A stretch of 64,000 nucleotides of DNA from Dysgonomonas sp. HDW5A (GCF_011299555.1 NZ_CP049857.1:3224001-3288000), one strand, 5' to 3'. Positions 56,060 through 64,000 are shown, counted from the first letter of the stretch. Notes: generated by a model from the letters alone, not told the origin. Translations and numbers: made by a program.

Positions 56060-57133
56060 TCAGACGAATGATATCAATAAAAATGGATATAAACTATCAT
56101 TTTTATTGATATCATTGATTTTGGGCAGATCATAATCCACTCTCGCTATATTCAAGTATTTCAAAGCTACTTCCTTTAAAGTATTATCGGTAACTAATCC
56201 CCATCTGTTTTGATCAATTAGATGAGTTATAGCGGCTATTTGTCCGGTTAGCCCGTTATGGGATGTTATTTCTTTGATTTGTGGCGAGAGAGCCTCTAAA
56301 GATGTTTTTGGACAGTCTGCTAGTTGTTGATAGCATTGGTAAATTATTTTTTCTGTAATTCCATACCGTTTGTTTTGCCAGAGAATGGATGCTTGCCGTG
56401 AAGTATTCATGCCTGATTGTTTCTCAAGAGCTTCCTGTACGGCTTTTTTTACTGTCCATCCTATAAGTTCACCTAGAATACAATGTTTGCCGGCATTGTA
56501 TAGTTGTATCGAAGATTCAAGATTGCCTACTGCTATTATATTATCTGTTCCCGATCCGGTTGCTAACCCTTCGGAATACAAGCTGTTTGCCATTAATTCC
56601 TCAAGTGCTGCACTCTTGGCCTCGGTAGCTGTTATCAGTGATCGGGTAAGGGTTCCTGCGTCAAGCTTGGCATCAATAAGAAGGAATATATTAATTGTTC
56701 CGGGGCGAATGTCAAGAGGCTCGTTGGTGAATTCATTGAATTGAGCGGGATCTCCTGCCCGTCCTCCGTTAATGTCTATTCCGGCGGTTACCATTGCGGT
56801 TACGGTTATCGATTCTTTCGATTTGCTCACTACTGACATGTTTTCCATAAGGGCAGCAGTACACATTCCTGTTGTTGTATTAAGAGGTAAGCCTAATTCT
56901 GCTGTGAGGGCTTGGTAGTGTTCCTGCATATTATCGCCTTTCATCATGACTATATCCCCTGCTTCTATTCTCTTTCCACAGCTGTTGTTGTATATGTATT
57001 CGAGGTCTTCCCTATATCCTCCGTTGTGATTGCAGGTGCTTACGACATTGCGATGTCCGTTGAAGTGTATAATGATGCTTTCCTGATCGAAGTATACTTG
57101 ATCATTAGAAAATGTTGTGAACAGTTCTTGCAT
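56060..57133 (-). CDS. cbiZ: Adenosylcobinamide amidohydrolase (CbiZ)
   Basis: A 357-residue cytoplasmic protein. The CbiZ signature is clear: VMMKGDNMQEHYQALTAELGL, TTTGMCTAALMENMSVV, VTAGIDINGGRAGDPA and GTINIFLLIDAKLDAGTL with TEAKSAALEELM. CbiZ removes the aminopropanol side chain of cobinamide to give cobyric acid, salvaging corrinoids. No other cobalamin genes are in the window. The last 19 codons coincide with a 19-bp perfect inverted repeat (see 56067-56116), so the C-terminal tail (DINKNDSLYPFLLISFV) may be altered relative to relatives. Confidence 0.85.
   Translation of the reverse strand: MQELFTTFSNDQVYFDQESIIIHFNGHRNVVSTCNHNGGYREDLEYIYNNSCGKRIEAGDIVMMKGDNMQEHYQALTAELGLPLNTTTGMCTAALMENMSVVSKSKESITVTAMVTAGIDINGGRAGDPAQFNEFTNEPLDIRPGTINIFLLIDAKLDAGTLTRSLITATEAKSAALEELMANSLYSEGLATGSGTDNIIAVGNLESSIQLYNAGKHCILGELIGWTVKKAVQEALEKQSGMNTSRQASILWQNKRYGITEKIIYQCYQQLADCPKTSLEALSPQIKEITSHNGLTGQIAAITHLIDQNRWGLVTDNTLKEVALKYLNIARVDYDLPKINDINKNDSLYPFLLISFV
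56067..56116. repeat. 19-bp perfect inverted repeat inside the end of cbiZ
   Basis: Arms AATGATATCAATAAAAATG (56067-56085) and CATTTTTATTGATATCATT (56098-56116) with a 12-nt loop. It lies wholly within the last codons of cbiZ and has no T-run after it, so it is not a standard terminator. Confidence 0.8.
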
Positions 57134-57236
57134 ATTTTGCCTGATTCGGATAAATTTTAAATAGGCAAATATACAAAATTAGGGAGGCTTGTGTTTGGTT
57201 AATGTTATAAAGTCTTGACTATGACTGGTAGAAAGC

Positions 57237-57413
57237 TTACTTTTTCTTCGATTTGTAATATTTCATCAGATAATACGATGATGCAGACAGCAGGATAAAT
57301 GTACATGCTCTTGCGTAATGGTATCCATTATGTATATCCCTAAATATAAGAATCATATTTATGAAAATACAAATGGTAGATATGGTAAACAGAACTACAC
57401 AAAGCTTATACAT
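57237..57413 (-). CDS. Small membrane protein of unknown function
   Basis: 58 residues from the ATG at 57413 (MYKLCVVLFTISTICIF); this start avoids overlap with the upstream methyltransferase and leaves an 11-nt gap, while the frame is also open from an ATG at 57452. Two transmembrane segments (residues about 2-22 and 33-50) and a basic tail KYYKSKKK. No family recognised. Likely cotranscribed with the methyltransferase-like gene. Confidence 0.55.
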   Translation of the reverse strand: MYKLCVVLFTISTICIFINMILIFRDIHNGYHYARACTFILLSASSYYLMKYYKSKKK

Positions 57414-57424
57414 ATGATTTCGTT

Positions 57425-58060
57425 TTACTTTTGAAGTTCGACTATTATGCAATCACTTTCTATTGTGATTATGCTTTTGGGATATACACTGAGTATGTAT
57501 GCGGATAATCCATTGATGGTCGGATAATCTCTTTCGCCTATAAAGTAGCGGGCATCATCAATCAGCAATACATGTTCAATATCAGAAGAGAGGATTGCTT
57601 TTACTTCTTCTGTTATAGGACAATCTTTGTCGCCTCTGGCGGTAATTCCTCCCGAATAATGTCCATCGAGCCAAAATAGTGATTTTTCGGGTAAATCTTT
57701 TATTAAAGTAGGCATTAATTTACCACTATCGCCATGAATAAATTCGATGTGCGAACTTTTCCGAAAACGATGTTTGGCTGCTTCCTGTAGAAATTTACTT
57801 AATTCAATGGTATAAATCTTTTCGAAATTATCTTGTTGAGCCCATATCATATCTCCCAAGTAGGTACCCGATTCGACGAATGTCGAAATATTATGTTTCT
57901 TACCATATCGTGCTACCAGCTCTTGCTTTATGGCATGAGGTGTGGGCATAGGTTTTCCCTTTTTAACCCATCTTGCGATTTGCAATTTATTCTTTCTTGA
58001 ATGGTATATTCGTTGAATAAAGGTCGGTAATATATTAAATAATTTTTTTGAAGCAGGCAT
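57425..58060 (-). CDS. SAM-dependent methyltransferase-like protein
   Basis: A 211-residue protein with a class I methyltransferase-like core: FVESGTYLGDMIWAQQ as the SAM loop, IYTIELSKFLQEAA as the acidic strand, FIHGDSGKLMPTLI and SLFWLDGHYSGG, LLIDDARYF. The basic N-terminus (QRIYHSRKNKLQIARWVKKG) and the GHYSGG sequence resemble methyltransferases found in sugar or glycan clusters. Substrate unknown. The 435 bases upstream (58061-58495) contain no recognisable feature other than a half-copy of the dispersed palindrome near 58240. Confidence 0.65.
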   Translation of the reverse strand: MPASKKLFNILPTFIQRIYHSRKNKLQIARWVKKGKPMPTPHAIKQELVARYGKKHNISTFVESGTYLGDMIWAQQDNFEKIYTIELSKFLQEAAKHRFRKSSHIEFIHGDSGKLMPTLIKDLPEKSLFWLDGHYSGGITARGDKDCPITEEVKAILSSDIEHVLLIDDARYFIGERDYPTINGLSAYILSVYPKSIITIESDCIIVELQK

Positions 58061-58495
58061 CTTAATCTATATAAAATTATACCCAAGGACTTTTATACAA
58101 GAACTTTCAGCAAATATATATTATATGATTCAATATAAATTGATTCCTATATTAATATATACTGCAGAATATCATTTTTTATATACAGTCTACTAATCTT
58201 TGCGAGGCTACGAATTTAACCTGTGATTATCTACTTAATAGGTCTGTGTAATATAGTATGTCTAGTATGTCGCTGAGTTCGTTAACACAAAGGTATGCAA
58301 TTTCTTTTTGTAGTTAAAAGAAAAAGTCTTGAAAATCTCAATTAATGCCATCAAGATTCTTTATTTACGAATAATATGCTTGTTTTTCTGTCTTAATTAA
58401 GAAAAAGTATTTAATGACGCATTTTAGTATCACCAATACCAATGAGATTATACTCGGATGGATAATGCATAGGCAGAGATCTTATTTAGGATATC

Positions 58496-58957
58496 TTACT
58501 TCAAAATAACATCCTCTTTCTGTATTTTTATATCACAATAATGACAGTTTAGCACTACTTTATTATTGTCTAAAACTTCAAACCGTGTCAGCATCGGCTC
58601 ATTGTTGGTTATGCATTTCGGATTGTTGCATTTTACTATTCCTAAAATAGTTTGTGGTAAACTTATTCTCTTTTTTTCGACTACCTGATAATCCTTAATG
58701 ATGTTTAATACCACGCTGGGAGCAATCAGGGCAATGCGGTTAATTTCTTCTTCTTCAAAGAATTTATCTGAAATTTTAATGATACCCTTGGTACCCATTT
58801 TTTTGCTTTCAAGATTATTCCCTATTGTAACCGGATTTTTAAGATCACCCAGATTAAGAAGGGATAGTACTTTGAATACTTGATTGGAGGGTATATGGTC
58901 TATAGCAGTTCCGTTGCAAAGTGCTGCTACCTGAAGTTCTTTTCTTTTTTTGCTCAT
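58496..58957 (-). CDS. pyrI: Aspartate carbamoyltransferase regulatory subunit
   Basis: The 153-residue regulatory chain binds CTP/ATP allosterically and links catalytic trimers. The allosteric domain begins LQVAALCNGTAIDHIPSNQVFKVL; the zinc domain has the four cysteines in KCNNPKC and LNCHYCDIK. It starts 17 nt downstream of pyrB, as in the E. coli pyrBI operon, so the enzyme should be the regulated dodecameric ATCase. Confidence 0.95.
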   Translation of the reverse strand: MSKKRKELQVAALCNGTAIDHIPSNQVFKVLSLLNLGDLKNPVTIGNNLESKKMGTKGIIKISDKFFEEEEINRIALIAPSVVLNIIKDYQVVEKKRISLPQTILGIVKCNNPKCITNNEPMLTRFEVLDNNKVVLNCHYCDIKIQKEDVILK

Positions 58958-58974
58958 GATTTCTCTTTTTTAAT

Positions 58975-59892
58975 TTATTGAACATTAATACCTAGACTGT
59001 CGCAAATGATAGCCTGACGTGCAAAGACTCCGTTGCGGGCTTGCTCAAAATAATATGCTTTAGGGCTATCGTCTACATCCTGTTGTATTTCGTTTACACG
59101 AGGCAGCGGATGTAATATTCTGAGGTTGTCACGGGTATTTTCGAGCATATCTTTGCGGAGTATATATACGTTCTTTACTTTTTCGTACTCCATCAAGTCT
59201 GTAAAACGTTCCCGTTGTACGCGGGTCATGTATAGAATATCGGATTCGTTAAGTATATCTTCCGAAAAATCAGAAGATTCTTCGTATTTAATATGATGTT
59301 CATCGCAAAAGCGTTTGTAAGAATCGGGCAGCTTCAATTCTTCGGGAGCTACAAAGCGGAATGTAGGATTGAAATGTGACATTCCTATGATGAGAGAATG
59401 TACCGTTCTTCCATATTTAAGATCTCCTACAATAGTTATGGTCTGATTTTCGAGAGTACCTTGCGTTTTGTATATCGAATACATATCCAGCATGGTTTGT
59501 GTAGGGTGCTGGTTGGCTCCATCTCCGGCATTGATGATCGGAACGGTCGATAGTTCCGATGCATATCGGGCGGCTCCTTCGAGGTGATGGCGCATAATGA
59601 TGAGGTCTGCATAGTTATTAACCATTGCAATGGTATCTTTCAGCGTTTCTCCTTTAGTTGAACTGGTAGTAGAGGCATCCGAAAATCCGATAATGCGTCC
59701 GCCTAATCTATGCACTGCAGTTTCGAAACTCAATCGGGTACGTGTCGATGGTTCAAAAAAAAGCGTTGCGCATACTTTTCCTTCCAAAAGACGACGATTG
59801 GGGTTTTCGTCAAACTTTTCAGCTAATTGAAGTATTCTGATTATATCTTCTTTTGTATAATCGGTAATCGAAACTAAACTTTTATTTTCCAT
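58975..59892 (-). CDS. pyrB: Aspartate carbamoyltransferase catalytic subunit
   Basis: The 305-residue enzyme condenses carbamoyl phosphate and aspartate, the first committed pyrimidine step. Motifs: [21 protein letters not shown] (carbamoyl-phosphate site), [44 protein letters not shown] and [10 protein letters not shown]. The upstream leader (59893-60154) holds palindrome copy 12, an intrinsic terminator, a 27-codon reading frame and a -7 box, suggesting attenuation control. Confidence 0.96.
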   Translation of the reverse strand: MENKSLVSITDYTKEDIIRILQLAEKFDENPNRRLLEGKVCATLFFEPSTRTRLSFETAVHRLGGRIIGFSDASTTSSTKGETLKDTIAMVNNYADLIIMRHHLEGAARYASELSTVPIINAGDGANQHPTQTMLDMYSIYKTQGTLENQTITIVGDLKYGRTVHSLIIGMSHFNPTFRFVAPEELKLPDSYKRFCDEHHIKYEESSDFSEDILNESDILYMTRVQRERFTDLMEYEKVKNVYILRKDMLENTRDNLRILHPLPRVNEIQQDVDDSPKAYYFEQARNGVFARQAIICDSLGINVQ

Positions 59893-59914
59893 ATGCAGCC
59901 GAATTTATAAAATT

Positions 59915-59927
59915 AGGTCTCAGACCT
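59915..59927 (-). repeat. Dispersed palindrome, copy 12
   Basis: Reads AGGTCTGAGACCT on the minus strand with left flank AACAAAC and right flank AATTTT. It is 22 nt before the pyrB ATG and codirectional. Confidence 0.75.
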
Positions 59928-60006
59928 GTTTGTTATTTCAGTAAGTATTTTGTGTAACTTATTGCTTTCTGAATGTAGTGTTACAATACTTATTGTTGTT
60001 TATTCC

Positions 60007-60038
60007 AAAAAAAACCTCGAAAAATAAAATTTCCGAGG
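60007..60038 (-). terminator. Intrinsic terminator in the pyrBI leader (putative attenuator)
   Basis: On the minus strand, a 9-bp stem (CCTCGGAAA / TTTTCGAGG, one G-U pair) with a 6-nt loop is followed by eight T. It lies about 115 nt upstream of the pyrB ATG. There is no annotated gene on the minus strand above it, so it acts on the pyrB leader transcript or on a small RNA. Confidence 0.75.
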
Positions 60039-60043
60039 GTGTA

Positions 60044-60127
60044 TTATAAAATAATAAGGGAGCAACTCAATCTAAAGAATGATTCTTGTAAATGCATTAC
60101 ATATAGGTGTGGATGGTCACTTCTCAT
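60044..60127 (-). CDS. Putative pyrBI leader peptide, 27 codons
   Basis: An ATG at 60127, about 13 nt after the predicted transcription start, opens a 27-codon frame (begins MRSDHPHLYV, ends SCSLIIL). Its stop lies 6 nt before the terminator stem, and the last codons are U-rich (CTT ATT ATT TTA). In E. coli, translation of such a leader coupled to UTP-sensitive RNA polymerase pausing controls pyrBI. The peptide sequence itself is not recognisable and too short for homology. Confidence 0.4.
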   Translation of the reverse strand: MRSDHPHLYVMHLQESFFRLSCSLIIL

Positions 60128-60146
60128 TACATTTTTTTTCTGATAA

Positions 60147-60154
60147 CAAATATA
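60147..60154 (-). promoter_or_regulatory. -7 element, probable pyrBI promoter
   Basis: Reads TATATTTG on the minus strand. No TTG at the usual -33 spacing. No other TAnnTTTG box lies between the leader terminator and pyrB. Confidence 0.45.
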
Positions 60155-60258
60155 TTAATTTTTACTGTATGATGTTTTATATTCGGTGAAAAAGTTTTCA
60201 TTCGGATCCTGATTTCTCTTTTTGATTTTATTTCACTCTTAATGTACTCGGAAAATCT

Positions 60259-60266
60259 TAACTTTG
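60259..60266 (+). promoter_or_regulatory. -7 element of tsaB
   Basis: TAACTTTG followed by C. Transcription from here would start about 60272, downstream of the ATG at 60242, which decides the tsaB start in favour of 60290. Confidence 0.6.
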
Positions 60267-60289
60267 CATCTTCAAAAACAAATAGATAT

Positions 60290-60982
60290 ATGTCGTGTAT
60301 TTTAAATATAGAAACTGCTACGCCCGTATGTTCGGTTGCAGTTTCAAAGAATGGAGAAATAATATTTGAACGCGAGAGTACTGATGGACCTTCGCACGCA
60401 AGTTTATTAGGTGTATTTGTAGCAGAAGCTGTAGCAGAGGTCAGGTTAAAGGGATATGTGTTAGATGCTGTTGCTGTTAGTTGTGGACCCGGCTCATATA
60501 CCGGTCTGAGGATTGGTGTTTCGGAGGCGAAAGGCATTTGCTATGGCTTGGGTATACCTCTTATTGCGATAAAAACTCCTTTGGTGATGGCTCAAAAGAT
60601 AATCGAAACACACGAAATTGCAGTTGATACACTTTTGTGTCCAATGATAGATGCCCGCCGGATGGAGGTATATGCTGCTTTATATGATAAAGAGCTTAAT
60701 GTGGTAAGGGATATTGCAGCCGATATTGTAGATGAAGGTTCATATAAGGAATATTTATCTAAGTCGAAAGTGCTATTCTTCGGGAATGGTGCCGATAAAT
60801 GTAAGGAGGCGATTGTAAATGATAATGCCTGCTTTTTAGAAGGAGTTTATCCATCGGCAAAATATATGGTTCGCCTGTCGGATGCAGCATATGCCGATAA
60901 ACAATTTGTTGATACTGCTTATTTCGAACCTTTTTATTTGAAAGATTTTGTAGCTACTACCCCTAAAAAGAATATTTTTTAA
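60290..60982 (+). CDS. tsaB: tRNA threonylcarbamoyladenosine biosynthesis protein TsaB
   Basis: 230 residues from the ATG at 60290 (MSCILNIETATPVCSVAVSK); the frame has an earlier ATG at 60242, but it precedes the -7 box and the family starts with the ILNIETAT strand. TsaB is the scaffold partner of TsaD in t6A37 formation on ANN-decoding tRNAs. AVSCGPGSYTGLRIGVSEAKG is the ASKHA signature. A weak terminator-like hairpin with T-rich tail lies near 61003-61040. Confidence 0.92.
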   Translation: MSCILNIETATPVCSVAVSKNGEIIFERESTDGPSHASLLGVFVAEAVAEVRLKGYVLDAVAVSCGPGSYTGLRIGVSEAKGICYGLGIPLIAIKTPLVMAQKIIETHEIAVDTLLCPMIDARRMEVYAALYDKELNVVRDIAADIVDEGSYKEYLSKSKVLFFGNGADKCKEAIVNDNACFLEGVYPSAKYMVRLSDAAYADKQFVDTAYFEPFYLKDFVATTPKKNIF

Positions 60983-61200
60983 GGTTGTAGCTTTTTAGTA
61001 ATAAGAAGAGGGGTATTTCCAAAGGAGATATCCTTCTTTTGCTTTTGTGGATAGCCGTAATTTGTTTTCACGAAGGAACAGGCTAAACGAAATGTATTTT
61101 TTTCTTGAAAACCAATCTTTTTTTGTATTGTTATAATGATACTTTATTCTCTTTATTTGTATATTTGGAATAGAAAAATGACTTAAAAAATTGGCGTAAT

Positions 61201-62538
61201 ATGGATATTAACAACATTTTGTCATCGCTGGAAGCAAAGCATCCGGGTGAAGCAGAGTATCTACAAGCTGTAAGAGAAGTATTGATCTCTATAAAAGATG
61301 TTTATGAACAACACCCTCAGTTCGAGAAGGCTCAGATTATAGAGCGACTTGTTGAGCCCGATCGTGTATTGATGTTTAAGGTTCCATGGGTGGATGATAA
61401 AGGAAATATCCATGTGAATACCGGTTATAGGGTTCAGTTTAATAATGCAATAGGTCCCTATAAAGGAGGTTTGCGGTTTCACCCCTCTGTAAATCTTTCC
61501 ATAATGAAATTTCTGGGTTTTGAGCAAACCTTTAAAAATGCTTTAACTACACTGCCGATGGGTGGAGCCAAAGGTGGTTCAGATTTTAACTGTAAAGGAA
61601 AATCAGACGGTGAGGTGATGCGTTTCTGTCAGTCTTTTATGCTCGAATTGTGGCGTAATATTGGTCCTAATACTGATGTGCCGGCCGGAGATATAGGCGT
61701 TGGTGCTCGCGAAATTGGTTACTTGTATGGAATGTATAAGAAATTAGCACGTGAAAATACCGGATCTTTTACAGGTAAAGGGCTCGAATATGGCGGTTCG
61801 CTTATACGTCCTGAGGCTACGGGTTTTGGAGGTCTTTATTTTGTAAAAGAAATGCTTGCCACTAAAGGAACTACTATTGAAGGTAAAACGGTTGCTATAT
61901 CGGGCTTTGGCAATGTTGCATGGGGAGCTGCTCTCAAGGCTACGGAATTGGGGGCTAAAGTAGTCACTATATCGGGTCCTGATGGATATATTCATGATCC
62001 CGAAGGTCTTTCTCCTGAAAAGATAGACTATATGCTTGAATTGCGTTATACAGGAGAGGATATTGTTGCCCCTTATGCAAAAGCTTTTCCCGAAGCTAAA
62101 TTTTATGAAGGAAAACGTCCTTGGGAGCAAAAAGTGGATATTGCTCTTACATGTGCTATTCAAAATGAGCTTGGAGAAGATGATGCAAAGCAACTTCTGG
62201 CAAATGGAGTACAATGTGTAGCCGAAATATCGAATATGGGATGTACCGAAGAGGCGATTAAATTATTTATAGAGAATAAAATCCTTTTTGCACCCGGTAA
62301 AGCTGTAAATGCGGGAGGTGTTGCAACATCGGGCCTGGAGATGACTCAGAACGCTATGCATTACCAATGGACAGCAGACGAGGTCGATCAAAAGCTTCAT
62401 CAAATAATGTACAGTATACATGATCAATGTGTAAAGCATGGAGCAGAAGCCGATGGTTATGTAAATTATGTAAAAGGTGCGAATATCGCCGGATTTATGA
62501 AGGTTGCAAGGGCTACTATCGCTCAGGGTATAATTTGA
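61201..62538 (+). CDS. gdhA: NADP-specific glutamate dehydrogenase
   Basis: The 445-residue enzyme interconverts 2-oxoglutarate plus ammonia and glutamate. Motifs: FNNAIGPYKGGLRFHPSVN, TTLPMGGAKGGSDFN with the catalytic Lys, VPAGDIGVGAREIGYLYG, and AISGFGNVAWGAA for NADP binding; NAGGVATSGLEMTQNA near the C-terminus. This is the hexameric, bacterial biosynthetic type, the main ammonia-assimilation route in Bacteroidales. A box TATATTTG at 61160-61167 is a probable -7 element 33 nt before the ATG. Confidence 0.95.
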   Translation: MDINNILSSLEAKHPGEAEYLQAVREVLISIKDVYEQHPQFEKAQIIERLVEPDRVLMFKVPWVDDKGNIHVNTGYRVQFNNAIGPYKGGLRFHPSVNLSIMKFLGFEQTFKNALTTLPMGGAKGGSDFNCKGKSDGEVMRFCQSFMLELWRNIGPNTDVPAGDIGVGAREIGYLYGMYKKLARENTGSFTGKGLEYGGSLIRPEATGFGGLYFVKEMLATKGTTIEGKTVAISGFGNVAWGAALKATELGAKVVTISGPDGYIHDPEGLSPEKIDYMLELRYTGEDIVAPYAKAFPEAKFYEGKRPWEQKVDIALTCAIQNELGEDDAKQLLANGVQCVAEISNMGCTEEAIKLFIENKILFAPGKAVNAGGVATSGLEMTQNAMHYQWTADEVDQKLHQIMYSIHDQCVKHGAEADGYVNYVKGANIAGFMKVARATIAQGII

Positions 62539-62566
62539 TTAATGGCTCTCAATATATCGTAAGAAG

Positions 62567-62598
62567 AATCTCTGTATTAAAGATACAGAGATTTTTTT
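62567..62598 (+). terminator. Intrinsic terminator after gdhA
   Basis: Perfect 11-bp stem AATCTCTGTAT / ATACAGAGATT, then T-run; it ends 5 nt before the convergent gene's stop. Confidence 0.85.
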
Positions 62599-62602
62599 GA
62601 TT

Positions 62603-63358
62603 TTATAATTTCGATATCAGTTGCTCTAATTTTTTCGCTGTAAGTATTTCTTGTGTGTAAAACTTTCCATCAACAAAAACACTGTAGGTTGTCACTGGAC
62701 AAAAATGAGATTGAGCTTCTTCTCTTGATTTTATTTGATGAATCCGTATCGGAATATTCGAAGTTAAGATAGTTGGTTTTAGAAGCTCTATATATGGCGT
62801 GGTGAATGGGCATTGTGCTGTATAAAATATATCCACGCCTTTTATCTCCTCAGGAAATCCTTTTTTCGCAGATTGGGTAAACTTAGGTAATTCTGCTTTA
62901 TTGTCAAAGCGTTTAGCCAATAGTTCGAAGTAGGGTGGGGCTGAGTCAACAACTTCATAACCAGATTTTAAATAGAATGATTTGTCTGATAAAAATGGCT
63001 TTTTTTTATTTGAACTTACAAGCAAAACTCCTTTCATTTTAAGCCTTTTTGCTTCGTCTTCGCATTCTTTCAACAATTCCGCACCATAACCTTTTCCTTT
63101 ATAACTGCCCGATACCCAATGACAATTTATTAGCATATATCCTTTTGCTTCGATAGGCATCCAGCCCATTTCAACGGGAATATATTCAATAAAGACTTTG
63201 CCTCTTGCGTTTAATTTTTTTAATTTTAAACCTTCATTTATTCTGTCTTTAAGCCATGATTTTTTGGCTGTTACACCTATGTTGGTAGCTTTGCTGTCAA
63301 TAGCACAACAAAGATGTTCTTTTTCTATATTCTGATTGGTTAGCGTAATTATATCCAT
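62603..63358 (-). CDS. GNAT acetyltransferase with C-terminal YoaP domain
   Basis: A 251-residue protein. The N-terminal GNAT domain (about residues 1-150) has the CoA loop in HWVSGSYKGKGYGAELLKEC and YLKSGYEVVD. The C-terminal portion (about 165-250) matches the YoaP-like domain, with a thioredoxin-like beginning VDIFYTAQCPFTTPYIELL and a FVDGKFYTQEILT segment. B. subtilis YoaP is the namesake; function unknown. Single-gene unit convergent with gdhA. Confidence 0.8.
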   Translation of the reverse strand: MDIITLTNQNIEKEHLCCAIDSKATNIGVTAKKSWLKDRINEGLKLKKLNARGKVFIEYIPVEMGWMPIEAKGYMLINCHWVSGSYKGKGYGAELLKECEDEAKRLKMKGVLLVSSNKKKPFLSDKSFYLKSGYEVVDSAPPYFELLAKRFDNKAELPKFTQSAKKGFPEEIKGVDIFYTAQCPFTTPYIELLKPTILTSNIPIRIHQIKSREEAQSHFCPVTTYSVFVDGKFYTQEILTAKKLEQLISKL

Positions 63359-64000
63359 ACCTTCTATTATTGTAATAATATGACAAATATAGGTAAACTC
63401 TTATAGGCATAAATCTTCGTTGTTATTATTTATCAGTAAAATCGCATATGAAGTGTTTTAGTGTGTTGTTTATCAGTGTTTTATGTTTTTTTTGCTATCT
63501 GTATTTTTTTATAGTCTTAATTTGTCCCATTTCACCGTTATGTATATAATTGATATACTTATATATATATGTGTATTAATGTTTATAATGAGCTATTTAT
63601 GTTGATTATGTAGTTTTGCTAAAAAATATTAGTGAATTAGTTGTCTTGGTTGTTAAAATGCCCCGTTGAAATCAGTCATATTGGTTCATTTATTGCCCTA
63701 AATACTTCTGTTATAGATATGATTTTTTAGCAAAGCTTTGTTATTTATTAGTTTAGTACTAAAATGGTTCATATTTCTGAGCATATAGTTTTATATCTTT
63801 ATTTTTAATTATTGATTATCTGGTCTATTTCTTGTATCGATGAAAAGGGGTATTTCTATTTTTAATATTTGGATACTTGTATATGTTTAATATGTGTTTA
63901 TTTATCTGTTTTATAATGTGTTAAATGATTTGTTGTCTTCTTTGTATTTCTTTGTTTTACAGTAGAATATAGGCTTAAATAGTCGATTTCATCGGTGTAT
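63359..64000. other. AT-rich non-coding end of window
   Basis: About 640 bases of T-rich sequence on the plus strand. I see no open frame above about 30 codons with coding character, no strong hairpin and no copy of the dispersed palindrome. It may hold the promoter of a gene beyond the window. Confidence 0.6.

Noticed and set aside
57205-57228. AAAGTCTTGACT-like sequence after the cbiZ promoter region
   Set aside because: Only the left arm resembles the dispersed palindrome; symmetry and flanks fail, so it was not counted.
58238-58252. AATAGGTCTGTG half-site in the gap upstream of the methyltransferase-like gene
   Set aside because: The right arm is missing; may be a decayed copy but not counted.
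60127-60537. 136-codon minus-strand frame opposite tsaB
   Set aside because: Most of it is antisense to the TsaB ASKHA signature; it lacks its own promoter. Its end merely precedes the putative pyrBI leader frame.

Overview
The window reads as ordinary chromosome from an AT-rich member of the Bacteroidota. Protein similarities (Bacteroidales-type ParE, GyrB, CreD, DUF3857 and M16 proteins) and the recurrent promoter pattern TTG-N18..21-TAnnTTTG, with few Shine-Dalgarno sites, support this. A Dysgonomonas-like or Porphyromonadaceae-like genus is my guess from protein character, not a proven assignment. There are no rRNA genes, prophages, insertion sequences or CRISPR arrays.

Layout. 1-3.5 kb: end of nnrD, tRNA-Glu, rpsT, a small secreted Lys/Cys-rich protein, gyrB. 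3.5-8 kb: LD-carboxypeptidase plus K+/H+ antiporter (overlapping), a type II glutaminyl cyclase-like M28 protein, sufE, a rhodanese lipoprotein. 8-14.2 kb: exported peptidases (S9, then an active/inactive M16 pair). 14.3-21 kb: Pif1-like helicase with TPRs, a GNAT, a NrtR/AraR-type Nudix regulator, a sodium:solute symporter, a HAD phosphatase and a LuxR-type regulator with a degenerate RIC-like sensor. 21-33 kb, mostly minus strand: purU, a secreted unknown, parE, a GNAT-like protein, two cell-wall NlpC/P60-type proteins, two tandem membrane acyltransferases, alaS. 33-41.6 kb: M23 peptidase, MerR regulator, a membrane protein/winged-helix regulator/creD cluster with matching operator-like palindromes, two transglutaminase-type DUF3857 proteins, rubrerythrin. 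42-56 kb: fbaA, an S24-type regulator, hflX, ypfJ, an MFS exporter, phoH, purC, a zeta-like kinase with a small overlapping partner, menG, mgsA, pepT, SRP RNA and tRNA-Thr. 56-63.4 kb: cbiZ, a methyltransferase, pyrBI, tsaB, gdhA and a GNAT/YoaP protein.

The most interesting signals are non-coding. (1) Twelve copies of a short directional palindrome, consensus AAGGTCTGAGACCTT with an A-rich left flank and a TTAA-like right flank, lie between genes; several sit 7-22 nt before start codons, and two copies carry compensatory base changes. (2) The pyrBI leader holds a 27-codon reading frame that ends a few bases before an intrinsic terminator, the architecture of the E. coli pyrBI attenuator. (3) Two identical-arm palindromes (ACTTTG-N5-CAAAGT) flank the creD regulator operon. 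(4) A 21-bp palindrome precedes a Nudix-like regulator that lacks the catalytic Nudix glutamates. (5) A strong promoter and strong terminator at 44.5-44.9 kb enclose no gene, a candidate small RNA. All are read by eye; no database search or folding was run.
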